Source: Cacajao melanocephalus
Lineage: Eukaryota > Chordata > Mammalia > Primates > Pitheciidae
DNA length: 64,000 bases
Direction of reading: 5' to 3'
Assembly: GCA_963573385.1 (NCBI GenBank)
Contig: CAUYLG010061854.1
Location: 1-64,000, forward strand
Every line of letters begins with the position of its first letter. The stretch's first letter is position 1. Made by a program: the position numbers and the translations under genes. Positions 30,900 through 42,894 of this stretch are shown in pieces. The notes beneath the pieces are model-generated. The model was not told the origin of the DNA. It was given only the letters and a program-made list of their open reading frames with translations, and ran no database searches.

Positions 30900-31252
30900 C
30901 TACTATTCTTTTATATAAATATCCAGAATACAAATCACAAGACATGTAAAGAAACACAAAAATGTGACCTATTTTCAAAAAAAGAATGGCCAATATAAGC
31001 AAGCACAAAGATACTCAGAGATTAGAATTAATAAATGAGAACCTTAAAATAACTATTATAAATATATAAGAGTGTCTAATGATAAAGGTAAACAATAAGC
31101 ATAAATAGGTAGGGAATCATAGCCAAAAAATACAAAAAAGATAAATAATAATTCTAGAACTGAAAAATACATTATCAAAAATGAAAAATTATTTCACATG
31201 CCCAATAGCAGAAAGGACAATCTAAAAGAAAAGATGAGTTAATTATAAAAAC
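30900..31252 (+). mobile_element. L1M/HAL1 5' (ORF1) fossil
   Basis: Old L1 ORF1-region wording such as CCTTAAAATAACTATTATAAATAT and AATTCTAGAACTGAAAAATACATTATC. No open frame remains. Confidence 0.6.
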
Positions 31253-31368
31253 TGTACCCATCCCAAAGTTAAACTGTAGAAAAGTTAAATAAACTAAATT
31301 TCAGAGCTCTATACGTTCTTCCTAAAAGAGAAGGAATCCTCTGCTATTCTCATCCCTGGATAGGCCAA
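31253..31368 (+). repeat. ~115-bp diverged direct repeat, copy 2
   Basis: Partner of 30340-30455, 913 bp downstream in the same orientation. Confidence 0.65.
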
Positions 31369-31378
31369 AAGTAAAACA

Positions 31379-31480
31379 GGTTGGTTAAGGTAGTTTCCCA
31401 AGTGAGAGTTATTAAATGGAAATTCCGGGATTTATATTCAGGTCATCTTCACAGAAAAAGCCCATGCTCTTTCTGTTATA
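31379..31480 (-). mobile_element. MIR, 5'-side piece
   Basis: Inverse MIR: GGTTAAGGTAGTTTCCCAAG, AAATTCCGGGATTTATATTCAGG and AGCCCATGCTCTTTCTGTTA. Confidence 0.65.
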
Positions 31481-32084
31481 AACCTGTGCCTCTTTAATTA
31501 TACTCACATTTCTTATTACAGTATACCACCTCTATTGAGTTGCTTTCAACCAGAAGTCTTCTAATCTAATCACACAATGACTGTGGGCAAGGTCTGTGTC
31601 CTCCAAGTCAATTTCATTCTGTGTAATCCCAAACTGAGGTATCTTCATGCAAAAATCCCGGCATACATGAAGTCAAAATTGAATGAGGTCTACACTGAAA
31701 GCCAATTCAGATGGAGAGGTTGATAGATGCCAAGATAGATATAGACAGAGATGTTCTTCAGAGCCTTTTTGGTTGGATTTTCAGTTAGCCTTGGTGATCC
31801 TATGCCCTTTCGTTTTCCCTCCCAGATTCCAAACTTACTACTTCTTTGATCCAATAAAGCAGGAGTCTCAAAAATCAAATGTCTTCTGTAACAAGGAAGG
31901 TAAACTAACCGTATTGAGCCAAATCAGCTCCTTACTAAGGCAATAGAGAGTAATAAGAAATGCAAACATGCAAAGAGATGCAAAGTGATGTCATGCCAAA
32001 ATGTGTTCAAATTCATGTATATTTTTAACAGTCTCCTGACCAAGAAAGATGTGTTTCTTATACCACCAGTTTGTCTTATGAAAA
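31481..32084. other. unclassified DNA
   Basis: No recognised repeat. An 87-codon open stretch (31683-31946) has no recognisable domain. Confidence 0.5.
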
Positions 32085-32345
32085 GAGCACAGTGGTTAAA
32101 CATCTACAGTTTTTGATGATAGACGAAACTGATTTCAAGGTCTAACTCTGCCATTTGCTGACAGTTTTAACATAGGCCTTGTCATTGACCTCTCTCAGCC
32201 TTAAATCCCATTTTAATCAAAGAGTAATGATAGTAACAGCTGTTCTATATGTTGTAGTTTGGAACAAATAATGAGGGAATGTGTATAAATTGCTTTGAAC
32301 ATCACCTGATACATAGTGAATTCTCAATATATGTTAGCTATTATT
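32085..32345 (+). mobile_element. MIR, nearly full length
   Basis: AAGAGCACAGTGGTTAAAC, TCTAACTCTGCCATTTGCTG, CATTGACCTCTCTCAGCC and GATACATAGTGAATTCTCAATA occur in MIR order. Confidence 0.88.
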
Positions 32346-32402
32346 AGTATGAATGAATCATGCTGAAAACACCTTTGCAAAATTATCACAATAAGAGAAA
32401 TC

Positions 32403-32962
32403 TGACATAGTTGATTCCATCTTGCTTCTAACCTCCAAGTTGTCCTTGGTCATTCCTGGGCATAGGCCAAGATAATTTGGGGAGGAATGTAGTTATAGTT
32501 TAGCCTTAAAGCAAGGATGGTAATAGTGCTTCCCAAAACTAAATCACTTTTGTAAAACTAATAAGTTTCACGGTTAGGATTATGAAAGGGACTTAAATTC
32601 TGATTAGATGTAGGTATACTTTCTATAATTCTGTACTTCTCAGAAGTCATATGGCAAGAGGTACTCAACTGGTCCTGTGGTACCACCCAGAGGTAGACTC
32701 AGTGTACACAGATCGTTTTCTATCCCCTAAGATTTCATCCCCAACCAATCAGCAGCACCCATTCCCTAGATTCCTGCCCTCCAAATCGTCTATAGAAACC
32801 TTAACCTCTAAAACTTCAGGGAGACTGATTTGAGTGATGAATCAGTTGCCCATGTGGCTAGCCTCATGTCAATTAAAACTTTTCTCTACTACAATGTCAC
32901 TGCCTCAGGGAATTGATAATTATCTGTGCAGAGAACAAGAAGAACCCATTGGGCTATTACTA
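32403..32962 (+). mobile_element. ERV LTR, family not named
   Basis: Starts TGACATAGTTGATTCCATC. It has a CAAT-type motif (CCAACCAATCAGCAGCACCC near 32752), a later AATTAAAACTTTTCTC signal, and ends in an AACCCATTGGGC patch typical of gammaretrovirus-like (ERV1) LTRs. Boundaries are approximate. Confidence 0.6.
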
Positions 32963-33113
32963 TAACCAAGTTTTCCAAAAAGGTTTTACAGTTAGGTTTC
33001 AAATGTATTCTTAATAGGCTCTAGAAAGATTTATTTTAAATGTTCCTGAGAAGTTATTATTAGGATTTATGCTTGCAGTTATTCATACAAATATAGTGTA
33101 TATGATCATGCAG

Positions 33114-33520
33114 GAAACCAGAATATGCCACCCCAAAATATGCCTCTTTGCCATAAGAATTATTTCGAGCTGATTATTTTTAGAAATAGCAAACACATAA
33201 GAAGCCCTGAAAAGAGAGTAGAAATTACCCTTTTATAAGAGCAATTTACATTTATAAAGGAAATCTGCATTTGTAAGGATGTCTCTCTTTCCGTATCAGG
33301 AGAAGGATGACTAAATCATCAGAAAATCTTATCAATGGAAAAGTAACCAATTTAAATCTATGTAACAAACCTTACTCTTGCTTCACTCTACTTTTTCTGG
33401 TTACCTCCCTAACGAGCCTTTCCTTACCCTCCTTTCTTTGCTTCCTCTGTGGATAGTATGTAAGTCTCAATTGTAAGCTACCCCTTTGAGATTTACTCAC
33501 TTCTTTGGGTATCTCCCATA
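33114..33520 (+). mobile_element. ERV LTR, 5' part (host of the Tigger-like element)
   Basis: Starts near GGAAACCAGAATATGCCACCCC and is cut off at the TA dinucleotide (33521-33522) where the DNA transposon begins. The 3' part resumes at 36040. It is distantly related to the LTR at 33659-34405: both share ACCCCAAAA, TTTGCCAT and a GCATTTGTAA-like patch. Confidence 0.6.
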
Positions 33521-33658
33521 TACAGTCATATACCACACAACAACCTTTTAGTAAACAATGAACCATATATATGACAGTGGTCCTACATTTGCTGAAAAAT
33601 TTCCGTTGCCTACTAATGTCAATAATCATCGTAACATCACAGTGCAACACATTGCTCA

Positions 33659-34405
33659 TGAGGACTAAACTCACATTTTTATCTTGCCCAAATTCCTATC
33701 TAAGGGGTCTGGGGAGTCATGCCCTATAAATCATAAATCCTCATCAGATGAGTTTTATTTAACCCTATATATCGTGACTTACTTTCCAACACAACTCTGA
33801 CAAAATATTTTACCCCAAAACACGTTTCTTTGCCATATCCTGAAATGGCTCTGAAAAGCCATTTCCTTTGTGGGTGGAAAATTTGCATCTGTAAAGAATC
33901 TCTAGTAACATAGTTATATCTTTTCCTTCCAGGCCCTCTCAATCCTAAAAAGATTAACTAAAAGTCTAGCCCCTTTTAAAGATCTGAATAAGAAACAATT
34001 GTCATCTATTGTCTCTAAGGGCAGCCACTATAAGACTTCAAAAGAACCTTGGTCTCCACAGTCTTTTATCTTAACCTGAACATTTCCTTTCTGTGATCCT
34101 AGATCTTTAGATAAACTCAACCAATTGTCAACCAGAAAATGTTTAAATTTACCTATAGCCTGGAAGCCCCACCCTCCCCCGGCTTTGAGTTGTTCCACAT
34201 TTCTGAACCAAACCAATGTATTTCTTAAATGCATTTGATTGATGTCTCATGCCTCCCTAAAATGTATAAAACCAAGCTGCACCCCGACAACATTGGGCAC
34301 AGGTACTCAAGACCTCCTGAGGGCTGTGTCATGAGCCATGGTCATTCATACTTGGCTCAGAATAATCTCTACAAATATTTTACAGTTTGACTCTTTTCAT
34401 CAACA
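33659..34405 (+). mobile_element. ERV1-type solo LTR inside the Tigger, 4-bp TSD
   Basis: 747 bp from TGAGGACTA to TCAACA, flanked by CTCA at 33655-33658 and 34406-34409. TG/CA ends and a 4-bp TSD fit an ERV1 integration. A TATA-like GTATAAAACCAAGCTGC and the AGAATAATCTC region near the end mark the promoter and poly-A zone. Family not named. Confidence 0.82.
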
Positions 34406-34878
34406 CTCACATTTGTGATGATGCTAGTGTAAACAAACCTACTGCACTGTCAGCCATATAAAAGTATAGGACGATTAGGTATGATACATAATACTTGCTA
34501 ATAAATATATTACTGGTCTATGTATTTACTATACTATACTTTTTATCGTTATTTTAGAGTGTACTCTTTCCACTTATTAAAAACATAAGTTAATTGTAAA
34601 ACAGTCTCGGGCAGTTCTTCAGGAGGTGTTCCAGAAGAGGCCATTCATAAGAGATGACAGCTCCACGCACATTATTGCCCCTAAAGACCTTCCAGTGGGA
34701 CAAGACATGGAGGTAGAAGACAGTGATATAGACAACCCCGACTCTCTGTAGGCCTAGGCTAATATGCACGTTTGTGTCTTAGTTTTTGACAAACAAGTTT
34801 AAAAAGTAAAAAATAAAATAAAAAACTTTAAAAATAGAAAAAAAGTTTATGGAATAAGGACATAAAGAAAATAGTTCT

Positions 34879-35570
<692 letters not shown>

Positions 35571-36039
35571 AAAGAAATGTATTTTAATGAATTTAGTGTA
35601 GCCTAAGTATGCAGTGTTTATGAAGGTTACAATACTGTACAGTAATGTCCTAGGTCTTAACATTCACTCAAGATTCACTCAATGATTTACCCCAGAGAAA
35701 CTTCTAGTCCTGCAATCTCCTTTCATGGTAAATGCCCTATATAGGTGTGCTATTTTTATATTTTATACAGTATTTTTACTGTGCTTTTTTATGTTTAGAT
35801 ATATTTTGATGCATAAATACCTACTATTGTGTTATAATGCCTACAGTATTCAGTAAAGCAACATGCTATACAGGGTTATAGCCCAAGAGTAATAGGCTAT
35901 ACCATGTGACCTGGGTGTATAGTAGCCTCTACCATCTAGATTTGTGTAAGTACACTGTATGATGTATGCATAGCAATAACACCACCTAATGACACATTTC
36001 TCAGACAATATCCCTGTCAGTAAATGAAATATGACTTTA

Positions 36040-36160
36040 TATATAAAATATACATGTTATAAAATTTCTGCTTGTTTTTCTCCTGCTAATCTGTCTTTTG
36101 TCACAGGGATTTCCAGCTGAGAACTCAGAACAATAAGAGAAAATTATTTTTTCATTCCTA
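36040..36160 (+). mobile_element. ERV LTR, 3' part (continuation of 33114-33520)
   Basis: CTTGTTTTTCTCCTGCTAATCTGTC and TTTTGTCACAGGGATTTCCAG are typical of the R-U5 end of ERV1 LTRs. It starts directly after the Tigger, so the two pieces are one split LTR. Confidence 0.65.
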
Positions 36161-36717
36161 TAATTATATATTAAATACAATATATATCATATATATTAAC
36201 AATAATGAATTACTGATGGCTCGTGGTTAGTACATTGTTAAATAATGGCATCTAGATCTTTTCTGTCATATTTGTGGAGATCCAATAATTTCTATATTTT
36301 CAGAAGCACTTTTCCCTTTATAAGTGTGCTATTCTGGATATATACTCTTGGAATATTATTTTCAGAATTCTTAATCATTTTATAGACCATTTCTTATTAA
36401 AACAACTATAAATATTATATTAAAAATCTAGATGCAATGACAAGATTTATTATGGAAGTAACAAGTGAAATAAAAATGAAGCAGTGTTATGGCTCATTTT
36501 ATGTTATTTTATCCAGCTATCATGCTAATAAATTGCTGTTGACACAGTAAACCTATGGCTGCTGTTTCAATTGTTAAAGTCCTATTTATATGCATTCTAT
36601 CAATGTTTTATGAATAGATTTCCCATCATATTTTGACTTAGAGCAAAATATATTACTTTGCTGAAGGACATCTTCTGTGATCACAGTCTCTTGATGACTT
36701 TTAAAATAAGGACTTTA
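36161..36717. other. unclassified AT-rich DNA
   Basis: No repeat or coding signal that I recognise. Confidence 0.55.
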
Positions 36718-37010
36718 GGCCTGGCATGGTGGCTCATGCCTGTAATCTCAGCACTTTGGGAGGCTGAGTCGGGTGGATCACGAGATCAGGAGTTCAAGAC
36801 CAGTCTGGCCAAGATGGTGAAACCCCATCTCTACCAAAAATATAAAAAATTAGCTGGGGGTGGTGGCAGACACCTGTAGTCCCAGCTACTCAGGAGGCTG
36901 AGGCAGAGAATTGCTTGAACCTGGGAACCAGAGGTTGCAGTGAGCCAAGATCATGCCACTGTACTCCAGTCTGGGTGACAGAGTGCAACTCCATCTCAAA
37001 AATTTTTTAA
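36718..37010 (+). mobile_element. Alu, full-length dimer
   Basis: Complete Alu from GGCCTGGCATGGTGGCTCATG with a decayed tail. GACTTTA occurs on both sides (36711 and about 37014) as a likely TSD. Confidence 0.96.
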
Positions 37011-37144
37011 AAATGACTTTAAAGACTCCTATTATAAGATTATTTCTTTTTCTGAAATGTCTACTGATCATTTATATAATAATTTTTTCTATGCAAATAT
37101 TTCACATAAACATTTGCTAAGGTCTCATCATATCCCTAAGAAGT

Positions 37145-37925
37145 AATAATAATTTATTCAACAAATATTTTTTGACAAGCTACTCTGTTCCAGAACCAGA
37201 CAATACAGTGGTAAACAAGATTGACATGGTCCCTGATCTCCTAGAGCTTACTCTCTAATGGGAAAGATATCATTAAAAAATAAGCTTAGTTGCACTCAAA
37301 TTTTAAAGAGTTTATTTGAGCAGTCAGTGATTCATAAATTGGGCAGCACTGGACTGCAGTTTGGCACTGTTGGCGAAGTGAGAAAGGAAACTTTTATGTA
37401 GTGTTGGCACAAGCAAGACAAAGAATGCTTAACTAATTGGTTAGAGTCGCAAGTTCCTAGTTAGAGGTGAGTTGATAGTTTCTGATTGGCTAGATGTTTG
37501 ATTTGCTTTGGTAGAAACTTAAAGTGCTAGAGCCATGCCAATCTAATAGCACCCCCGGTTAAAATGATTTTTTAACAGCATTCATTAAAAAATAGAATCT
37601 TTACACAAGAAGATTTATTCTCAGTTGTAACAAATATTACAAAGTAAAAGCAATTTGCATTCTTTGCATTCATTCATTTATCAAATGTATATGTCAGGAA
37701 ATATTCAGGGGAAAAAAAAACGAATATCACAGTTCTTCTGCTGACAGCCTAACTTGTTATCTCTAGGAAGACAGATAAATAAAAACACAGTAAAACAATG
37801 ATGAGGATAAAATAGAAACTGATAGATAGTAATACAGCATCATAGAGGAGACGCTAAGATTCTACCTGGACAAGTATAAGTGAAGGCTTCTCAGAGAAGG
37901 TTACATTGTGTGTGGGTATGGAAGA
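37145..37925 (-). mobile_element. L2, interrupted
   Basis: Inverse L2 3' end: TTTATTCAACAAATATTTTTTGAC, GAACCAGACAATACAGTGGTAAAC and TCTCCTAGAGCTTACTCTCTAATG up to 37270, then a 300-bp insert. It resumes at about 37595 and is clearer at 37730-37925 (GAAGGCTTCTCAGAGAAGGTTACATT). Confidence 0.8.
37283..37582 (-). mobile_element. 300-bp insert in the L2, probable LTR
   Basis: Read on the minus strand it has an ACCAATTAG and AGCCAATCAG pair, then TGCTCAAATAAACTCT (poly-A-type signal) near its end. This looks like an LTR promoter and terminator. The 12-bp repeat CATTAAAAAATA flanks it (37271-37282, 37583-37594), longer than LTR TSDs usually are. Family unknown. Confidence 0.55.
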
Positions 37926-38008
37926 ATAAACAGCATATGGCTGATAAAAAAGTTACAGAAAGGGAATCCAAGTAGATACTTTTAAAAAGGCATTGGTGTA
38001 CAAAGAAT

Positions 38009-39824
38009 TTTGCATATATATATATAAAATTATACTTTAAGTTCTGGCGTACATGTGCAGATCATGCAGGATAGTTACCTAAGTATACACATGCCATGGT
38101 GGTTTGCTGCATTCATCCCCCTGTCATCTACATTAGGTATTTCTCCTAATGTTATCCCTCCCCAATCCCCCCAACCCCTGCTATCCCTCCCCAAGCCACC
38201 CAAACCCCAACAGGCCCAGTGTGTGATGTTCCCCTCCCTGTGTCCATGTGTTCTCATTTTTCAACACCCACTTATGAGTGACAACATGTGGTGTTTGGTT
38301 TTCTGTTCTTGTATCAGTTTGCTGAGAATGATGTTTCCAGCTTCATCCATGTCCCTGCAAAGGACATGAACTCATCCTGCATAGTATTCCATGGTGTATA
38401 TGTGCCACATTTTCTTTATCCAGTCTATCATTGATGGGCATTTGGGTTGGCTCCAGGTCTTTGCTATTGTAAATAGTGCCACAATTAACATACGTATGCA
38501 TGTGTCTTTATAATAGAACAATTTATAATCCTTTGGGTATATACCCAGTTATGGGATTGCTGAGTCAAATGGTATTTCTATTTCTAGATCCTATAGGAAT
38601 CACTACATTGTCTTCCACAATGGTTGGACTAATTTACACTCCCACTAACAGTGTAAAAGCATTCCTATTTCTCCAGATCCTCTCCAGCATCTGTTGTCTC
38701 CTGATTTTTTAATGATCATCATTCTAACTGATATGAGATGGAATCTCAATGGGGTTTTGATTTGCATTTCTCTAATGACCAGTGATGATGAGCTTTTTTT
38801 CTTATGTTTCTTGGCTGCATAAATGTCTTCTTTTAAAAAGTATCTGTTCATATCCTTTGCCTACTTTTTGATGGGGTTGTTTTTTTTTTCTTGTAAATTT
38901 GTTCAAGTTCTTTGTAGATTCTGGATATTAGCCCTTTATCAGATGGGTAGATTACAAAAATTTTTCCCATTCTGTTGGTTGCCGGTTCACTCTAATGATA
39001 GTTTCTTCTGCTGTGCAGAAGCTTTTAAGTTTAATGGATCCCATTTGCCTATTTTGGCTTGTGTCGCCATTGCTTTTGGTGTTTTAGTCATGAAATCCTT
39101 GCCTATGCCTATGTCCTGAATGGTTTTGCCTAGGTTTTCTTCTAGGGTTATTATGGTGTTTGGTCTTATGTTTAAATCTTTTATCCATCTGGTGTTAATT
39201 TTTGTATAAGGTGTAAGGAAGAGATCCAGTTTCAGCTTTCGGCATAGGGCTAGCCAATTTGCCCAACACCATTTATTAAATAGGGAATCCTTTTCCCCTT
39301 GCTTGTTTTTGCCAGGTTTGTCAAAGATCAGATGGTTGTAGATGTATGGCATTACTTCCGAGGCCTCTGTTCTGTTCCATTGGTCTATGTCTATGTTTTG
39401 GTACCAGTACCATGCTGTTTTGATTATTGTAGACTTATAGTATAACATTCTTATACACCAATAACAGACAATCAGAGAACCAAATCATGAGCGAACTCCC
39501 ATTCACAATTGCTACAAAGAGAATAAAATACCTAGGAATACATCTAACAAGGTATGTGAAAGACCTCTTCAAGACTAAAAACCACTGCTCGAGGAAATAA
39601 GAGAGGACACAGGTGGAAAAACATTCCATGCTCATGGTTAGGAGGAATTGAGAAAACAGCCATACTGCCCAAAGTATTTTATAGATTCAGTGCTATCCCC
39701 ATCAAGCTGCCATTGACTTTCCTCACAGAATTGGAAAAAACTACCTTAAACTAAAAAAGAACCCGCATAGCCAGCACGATCCTAAGCATAAAAACAAAGC
39801 TGGAGGCATATGCTGCCTGACTTC
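38009..39824 (-). mobile_element. 5'-inverted (twin-primed) L1
   Basis: 38023-39442 is L1 3' UTR plus the ORF2 C-terminus on the minus strand (open at 38987-39448, with the conserved [10 protein letters not shown]). 39443-39824 is the immediately upstream ORF2 segment but on the plus strand. This is the classic 5' inversion of L1. AAAGAAT occurs at 38002-38008 and 39825-39831 as a possible TSD. Confidence 0.94.
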
Positions 39825-39899
39825 AAAGAATCATATGTTTTTTAAAAAGCTTGTTGTTTCAATCACAACACATGTGGAAACTATTGTATAAAATGCAGA

Positions 39900-39990
39900 A
39901 CTGAAAATAAGTCCTCCTTGCCCTTTTGGAGCTCAAAGTCTAGAAGTTGAAGGAAAAAAGTACAAATAAGTATATGTTATAAAGTGTTTA
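39900..39990 (-). mobile_element. possible L2 fragment
   Basis: TCCTTGCCCTTTTGGAGCTC and AAAGTCTAGAAG resemble the inverse L2 region seen at 37230-37265. Short and weak. Confidence 0.4.
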
Positions 39991-41432
39991 TTGTATTAGA
40001 ATCTTATGCCACATCTATAATCTGATTTCAAAATATCAGAAAATTATTACTTTTAAATCTGGGAAAATGACAACATAAATATTCATCAAATTAGTGTGGG
40101 AAAAGAGCAAGAGGGGATAATGATCTACATAAATATTTAAAATATAATCTTAAACACCTTTATAATTTAAACAGTTGGGAATTGGTGAATGAATGGACAA
40201 CTGCAAGCCTATGAATAAAAATAAATGAAGTAATTGAACAGGTGGCACACTTCAAATCACTGGAGAAAAGTGCGTCTTAATGACAGATACTTAGAAAAAA
40301 AATTTTCGAAGCCTTACTTTGAGGGATCAGTGAGACTTCTCTTTCCTTCCGAATTCCATAAGCACTTCTTGCCTCTCAGCACCTCCTCACAGTCATTAAT
40401 GGATTGGACAGGAAGAACTGGGTTGAGCTCCACCTGTTTCTCTCTTCTTTCTCCTTTGAATTGGCCTGCCTGCAGAGAGCATGTCCTCGGTCTACCCTCA
40501 AATATGCAGTGAACAGGTAGTAACTGCCTTCTTCCTCCAGTAGGTGCCTATTGCCTTGTGCTTCCTGTGACTGGGTGGGTGAGGCTACCTGAAAGATCAA
40601 CAAGGTCCGGCATTTAGCTTAAAAAAAGAAAAAAAAAACTAGATTTCTAGTGTTGTTAGAGTGAATGCTTTCAAGCTTTGCCAGGGCATGACAAAGTACA
40701 GAGCATGTGGGTCTGTGACTCTAGCAGGTGTTGCTGCTGTATATCACACTCTACTTTTCCAGGTGTACCGTTGGCTGCAGCCTGAGCCAGTGGCTTTAAG
40801 CCTTGGACATCAAGCAGGCAAACCAGGCAAGATTTTGACCTTGCTGCATTACTGCAGGTATGGCAGGTTTGCCCAGAGGTGAGTGGCTGTTTTTATACAG
40901 GAAGGATTGCAGGCAAGTGGCCCTAACTAAAAGGCATGCAGGGCTCACAGACCCTACGCTGCTCCAGCTTATCCTCTTGTTTCCAAAGGGGCAGGCTGCC
41001 CTGCCATTGCTGGAGAGGCTGACATAGAATTCACTATTTTTCAAAATTGGATTTTGAACAAATGCGTTGGGAGGCAGCATCACAGTTGCTACTTTTAACT
41101 GCAAGGAAGCTGGTGTCCCTGTGAACTAGTGAGGTTTCCGGTTTTAAGTTGTTGTTACTAGCCCCAAAGAGACAGTGTTAGAAAACTGCTCCAAATCCTA
41201 TCCTGTACCCATAGTCCTGTAGAGGGACAAATCTTGGATTCATGTGGCTGGTTCAGAGGCTCCAGTGCAACGCCCCTGGCACGTGGTCTCCAACTGGTCT
41301 GGATTAGTTAATAACACAAGCTCTGACCATGGCATTAGGGTTACTGAATCCAATGTATATGCAATCTTTCGGGCACATGGCAGAGGTATTGATTCTTCTC
41401 AGGCCCTCAGGGACTCAACTTCAGAAGCATCC
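39991..41432. other. unclassified DNA, higher GC from about 40300
   Basis: No repeat that I can name. 40660-41430 is richer in GC and in CAGG/CTGG motifs than its surroundings and could be ERV or LTR-derived. Open frames up to about 100 codons lie on both strands without domains. Confidence 0.4.
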
Positions 41433-41445
41433 ATAGCAGCAACAA

Positions 41446-41725
41446 TTGGCTGGCATGGTGGCTCACACTCATAATCCCAGCATTTAGGGAGGCTAAGGTG
41501 AGAGGGTCACTTGAGCCCAGGAGTTTGAGACCAGCCTAGGCAACATAGTGAAACATTCTACCAAAAAAAAAAAAATATTAAAAATATTAGCCAGGTGTGG
41601 TGGTATGTGCCTGCAGTTCCAGCTCCTTGGGAGGCTGAGGCAAAAGGATTGCTTGAGCCCAGGAGTTTGAGGTTGCAGTGAGCTATGACTGCACTACCAA
41701 CAAATAAATAAATAAATTTTTAAAA
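41446..41725 (+). mobile_element. Alu (old, 3'-shortened) with 13-bp TSD
   Basis: AluJ-like copy (GAGCCCAGGAGTTTGAG in both arms). About 35 bp before the tail are missing. ATAGCAGCAACAA is repeated exactly at 41433-41445 and 41726-41738. Confidence 0.95.
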
Positions 41726-41739
41726 ATAGCAGCAACAAC

Positions 41740-42890
41740 TTAAGAATCTGAGGAAAGGATTTCTCCATTTAAAGAAATGCAAGGATGAAGAGAAAACCTT
41801 CCTAGGAGATAGATTTCAGGGGATGGGTCCAAACAGGTGCATGAAAAAACAGTGGCAATAGCCATGATGGAAAAAGTCCGCCGAAGCCTGCTCTCGAGAG
41901 CGTACAGATAGATCCTACCCCCACAATCAAGTCAGTGTGAGACTACCAGACACTCAGTGTTCAAAAGCAAAGTGGAAAAGCAAAGTGGAAATTCAGAGAT
42001 TTTGCACAGAGGAAGATATTTTATTTCCCTAGAGATGAGAATTTCATAATGTCAAAATTAACCTTTTGTAGGGGGATTTCTCTCCAGTAAGTTTTATTTC
42101 ACTGGCCATTAATTCTGGCAAACTGGTGTAGAATCAGTCTAAAGTTAAGATTTGTTTTTATCTCTCCCCTTCATCCATATGCCACTGTGCTCCTGCTGCT
42201 GCTGTGGGCAACACTGAGTACAAGCAGGTGTCTAGGATCACAACACTGCCTGAGTTAACACGTTAGGGGTAGAGAGTCACTCATTTTATATCTTGGAAAG
42301 GAAGCACAGCTATAAAATCTTGCATGTCCTCTTAAATCTTTGAGTTTCCTAAGCATAATGTCAGTAACTAAATAGTTAATTCTGAGGCCTTAGAATAATT
42401 CTCATTCCATTAAAATAATCCACCATTCTGTTAGGAGACGGTCTAGAATACAGCAATTGAAGAAACCTCAAATCCACCCAACATGAATTTTCTAGCTGAG
42501 ATGGGGCAGAATGAAATATTTGAGGACAGATGGAAGACCTTGATTTCCTTGAACATTTTATTCGTAAGACCAGATAATTTGATATCAGATTTGAATTCAT
42601 TTTAGACTTTAACTTTGGATTTATAAAGACAGTTAAACTTTAGAACTAATTTCTCCCAGGAAATTTGGTGATAGGACAAAGTTTACAGTAGAAATTTTTA
42701 GCATCTCAAGAATGTTTTCATTGATTATTAGAATATCTTAATTTCATTGTTATACCAGACCACATGGATAGTCATAGTTTGGAAGAGAACATAAATCAAA
42801 AATAAACATTTGGCTTTGAGTTTAGCATTACCTTGGATTCAATTTAATAGTGACCCATTTCAGAGTCTTTCTGAGTAAAATGTGTATTAC
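41740..42890. other. unclassified DNA
   Basis: No recognised repeat. Contains a perfect 13-bp tandem duplication at 41963-41988. Confidence 0.5.
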
Positions 42891-42894
42891 ATGT

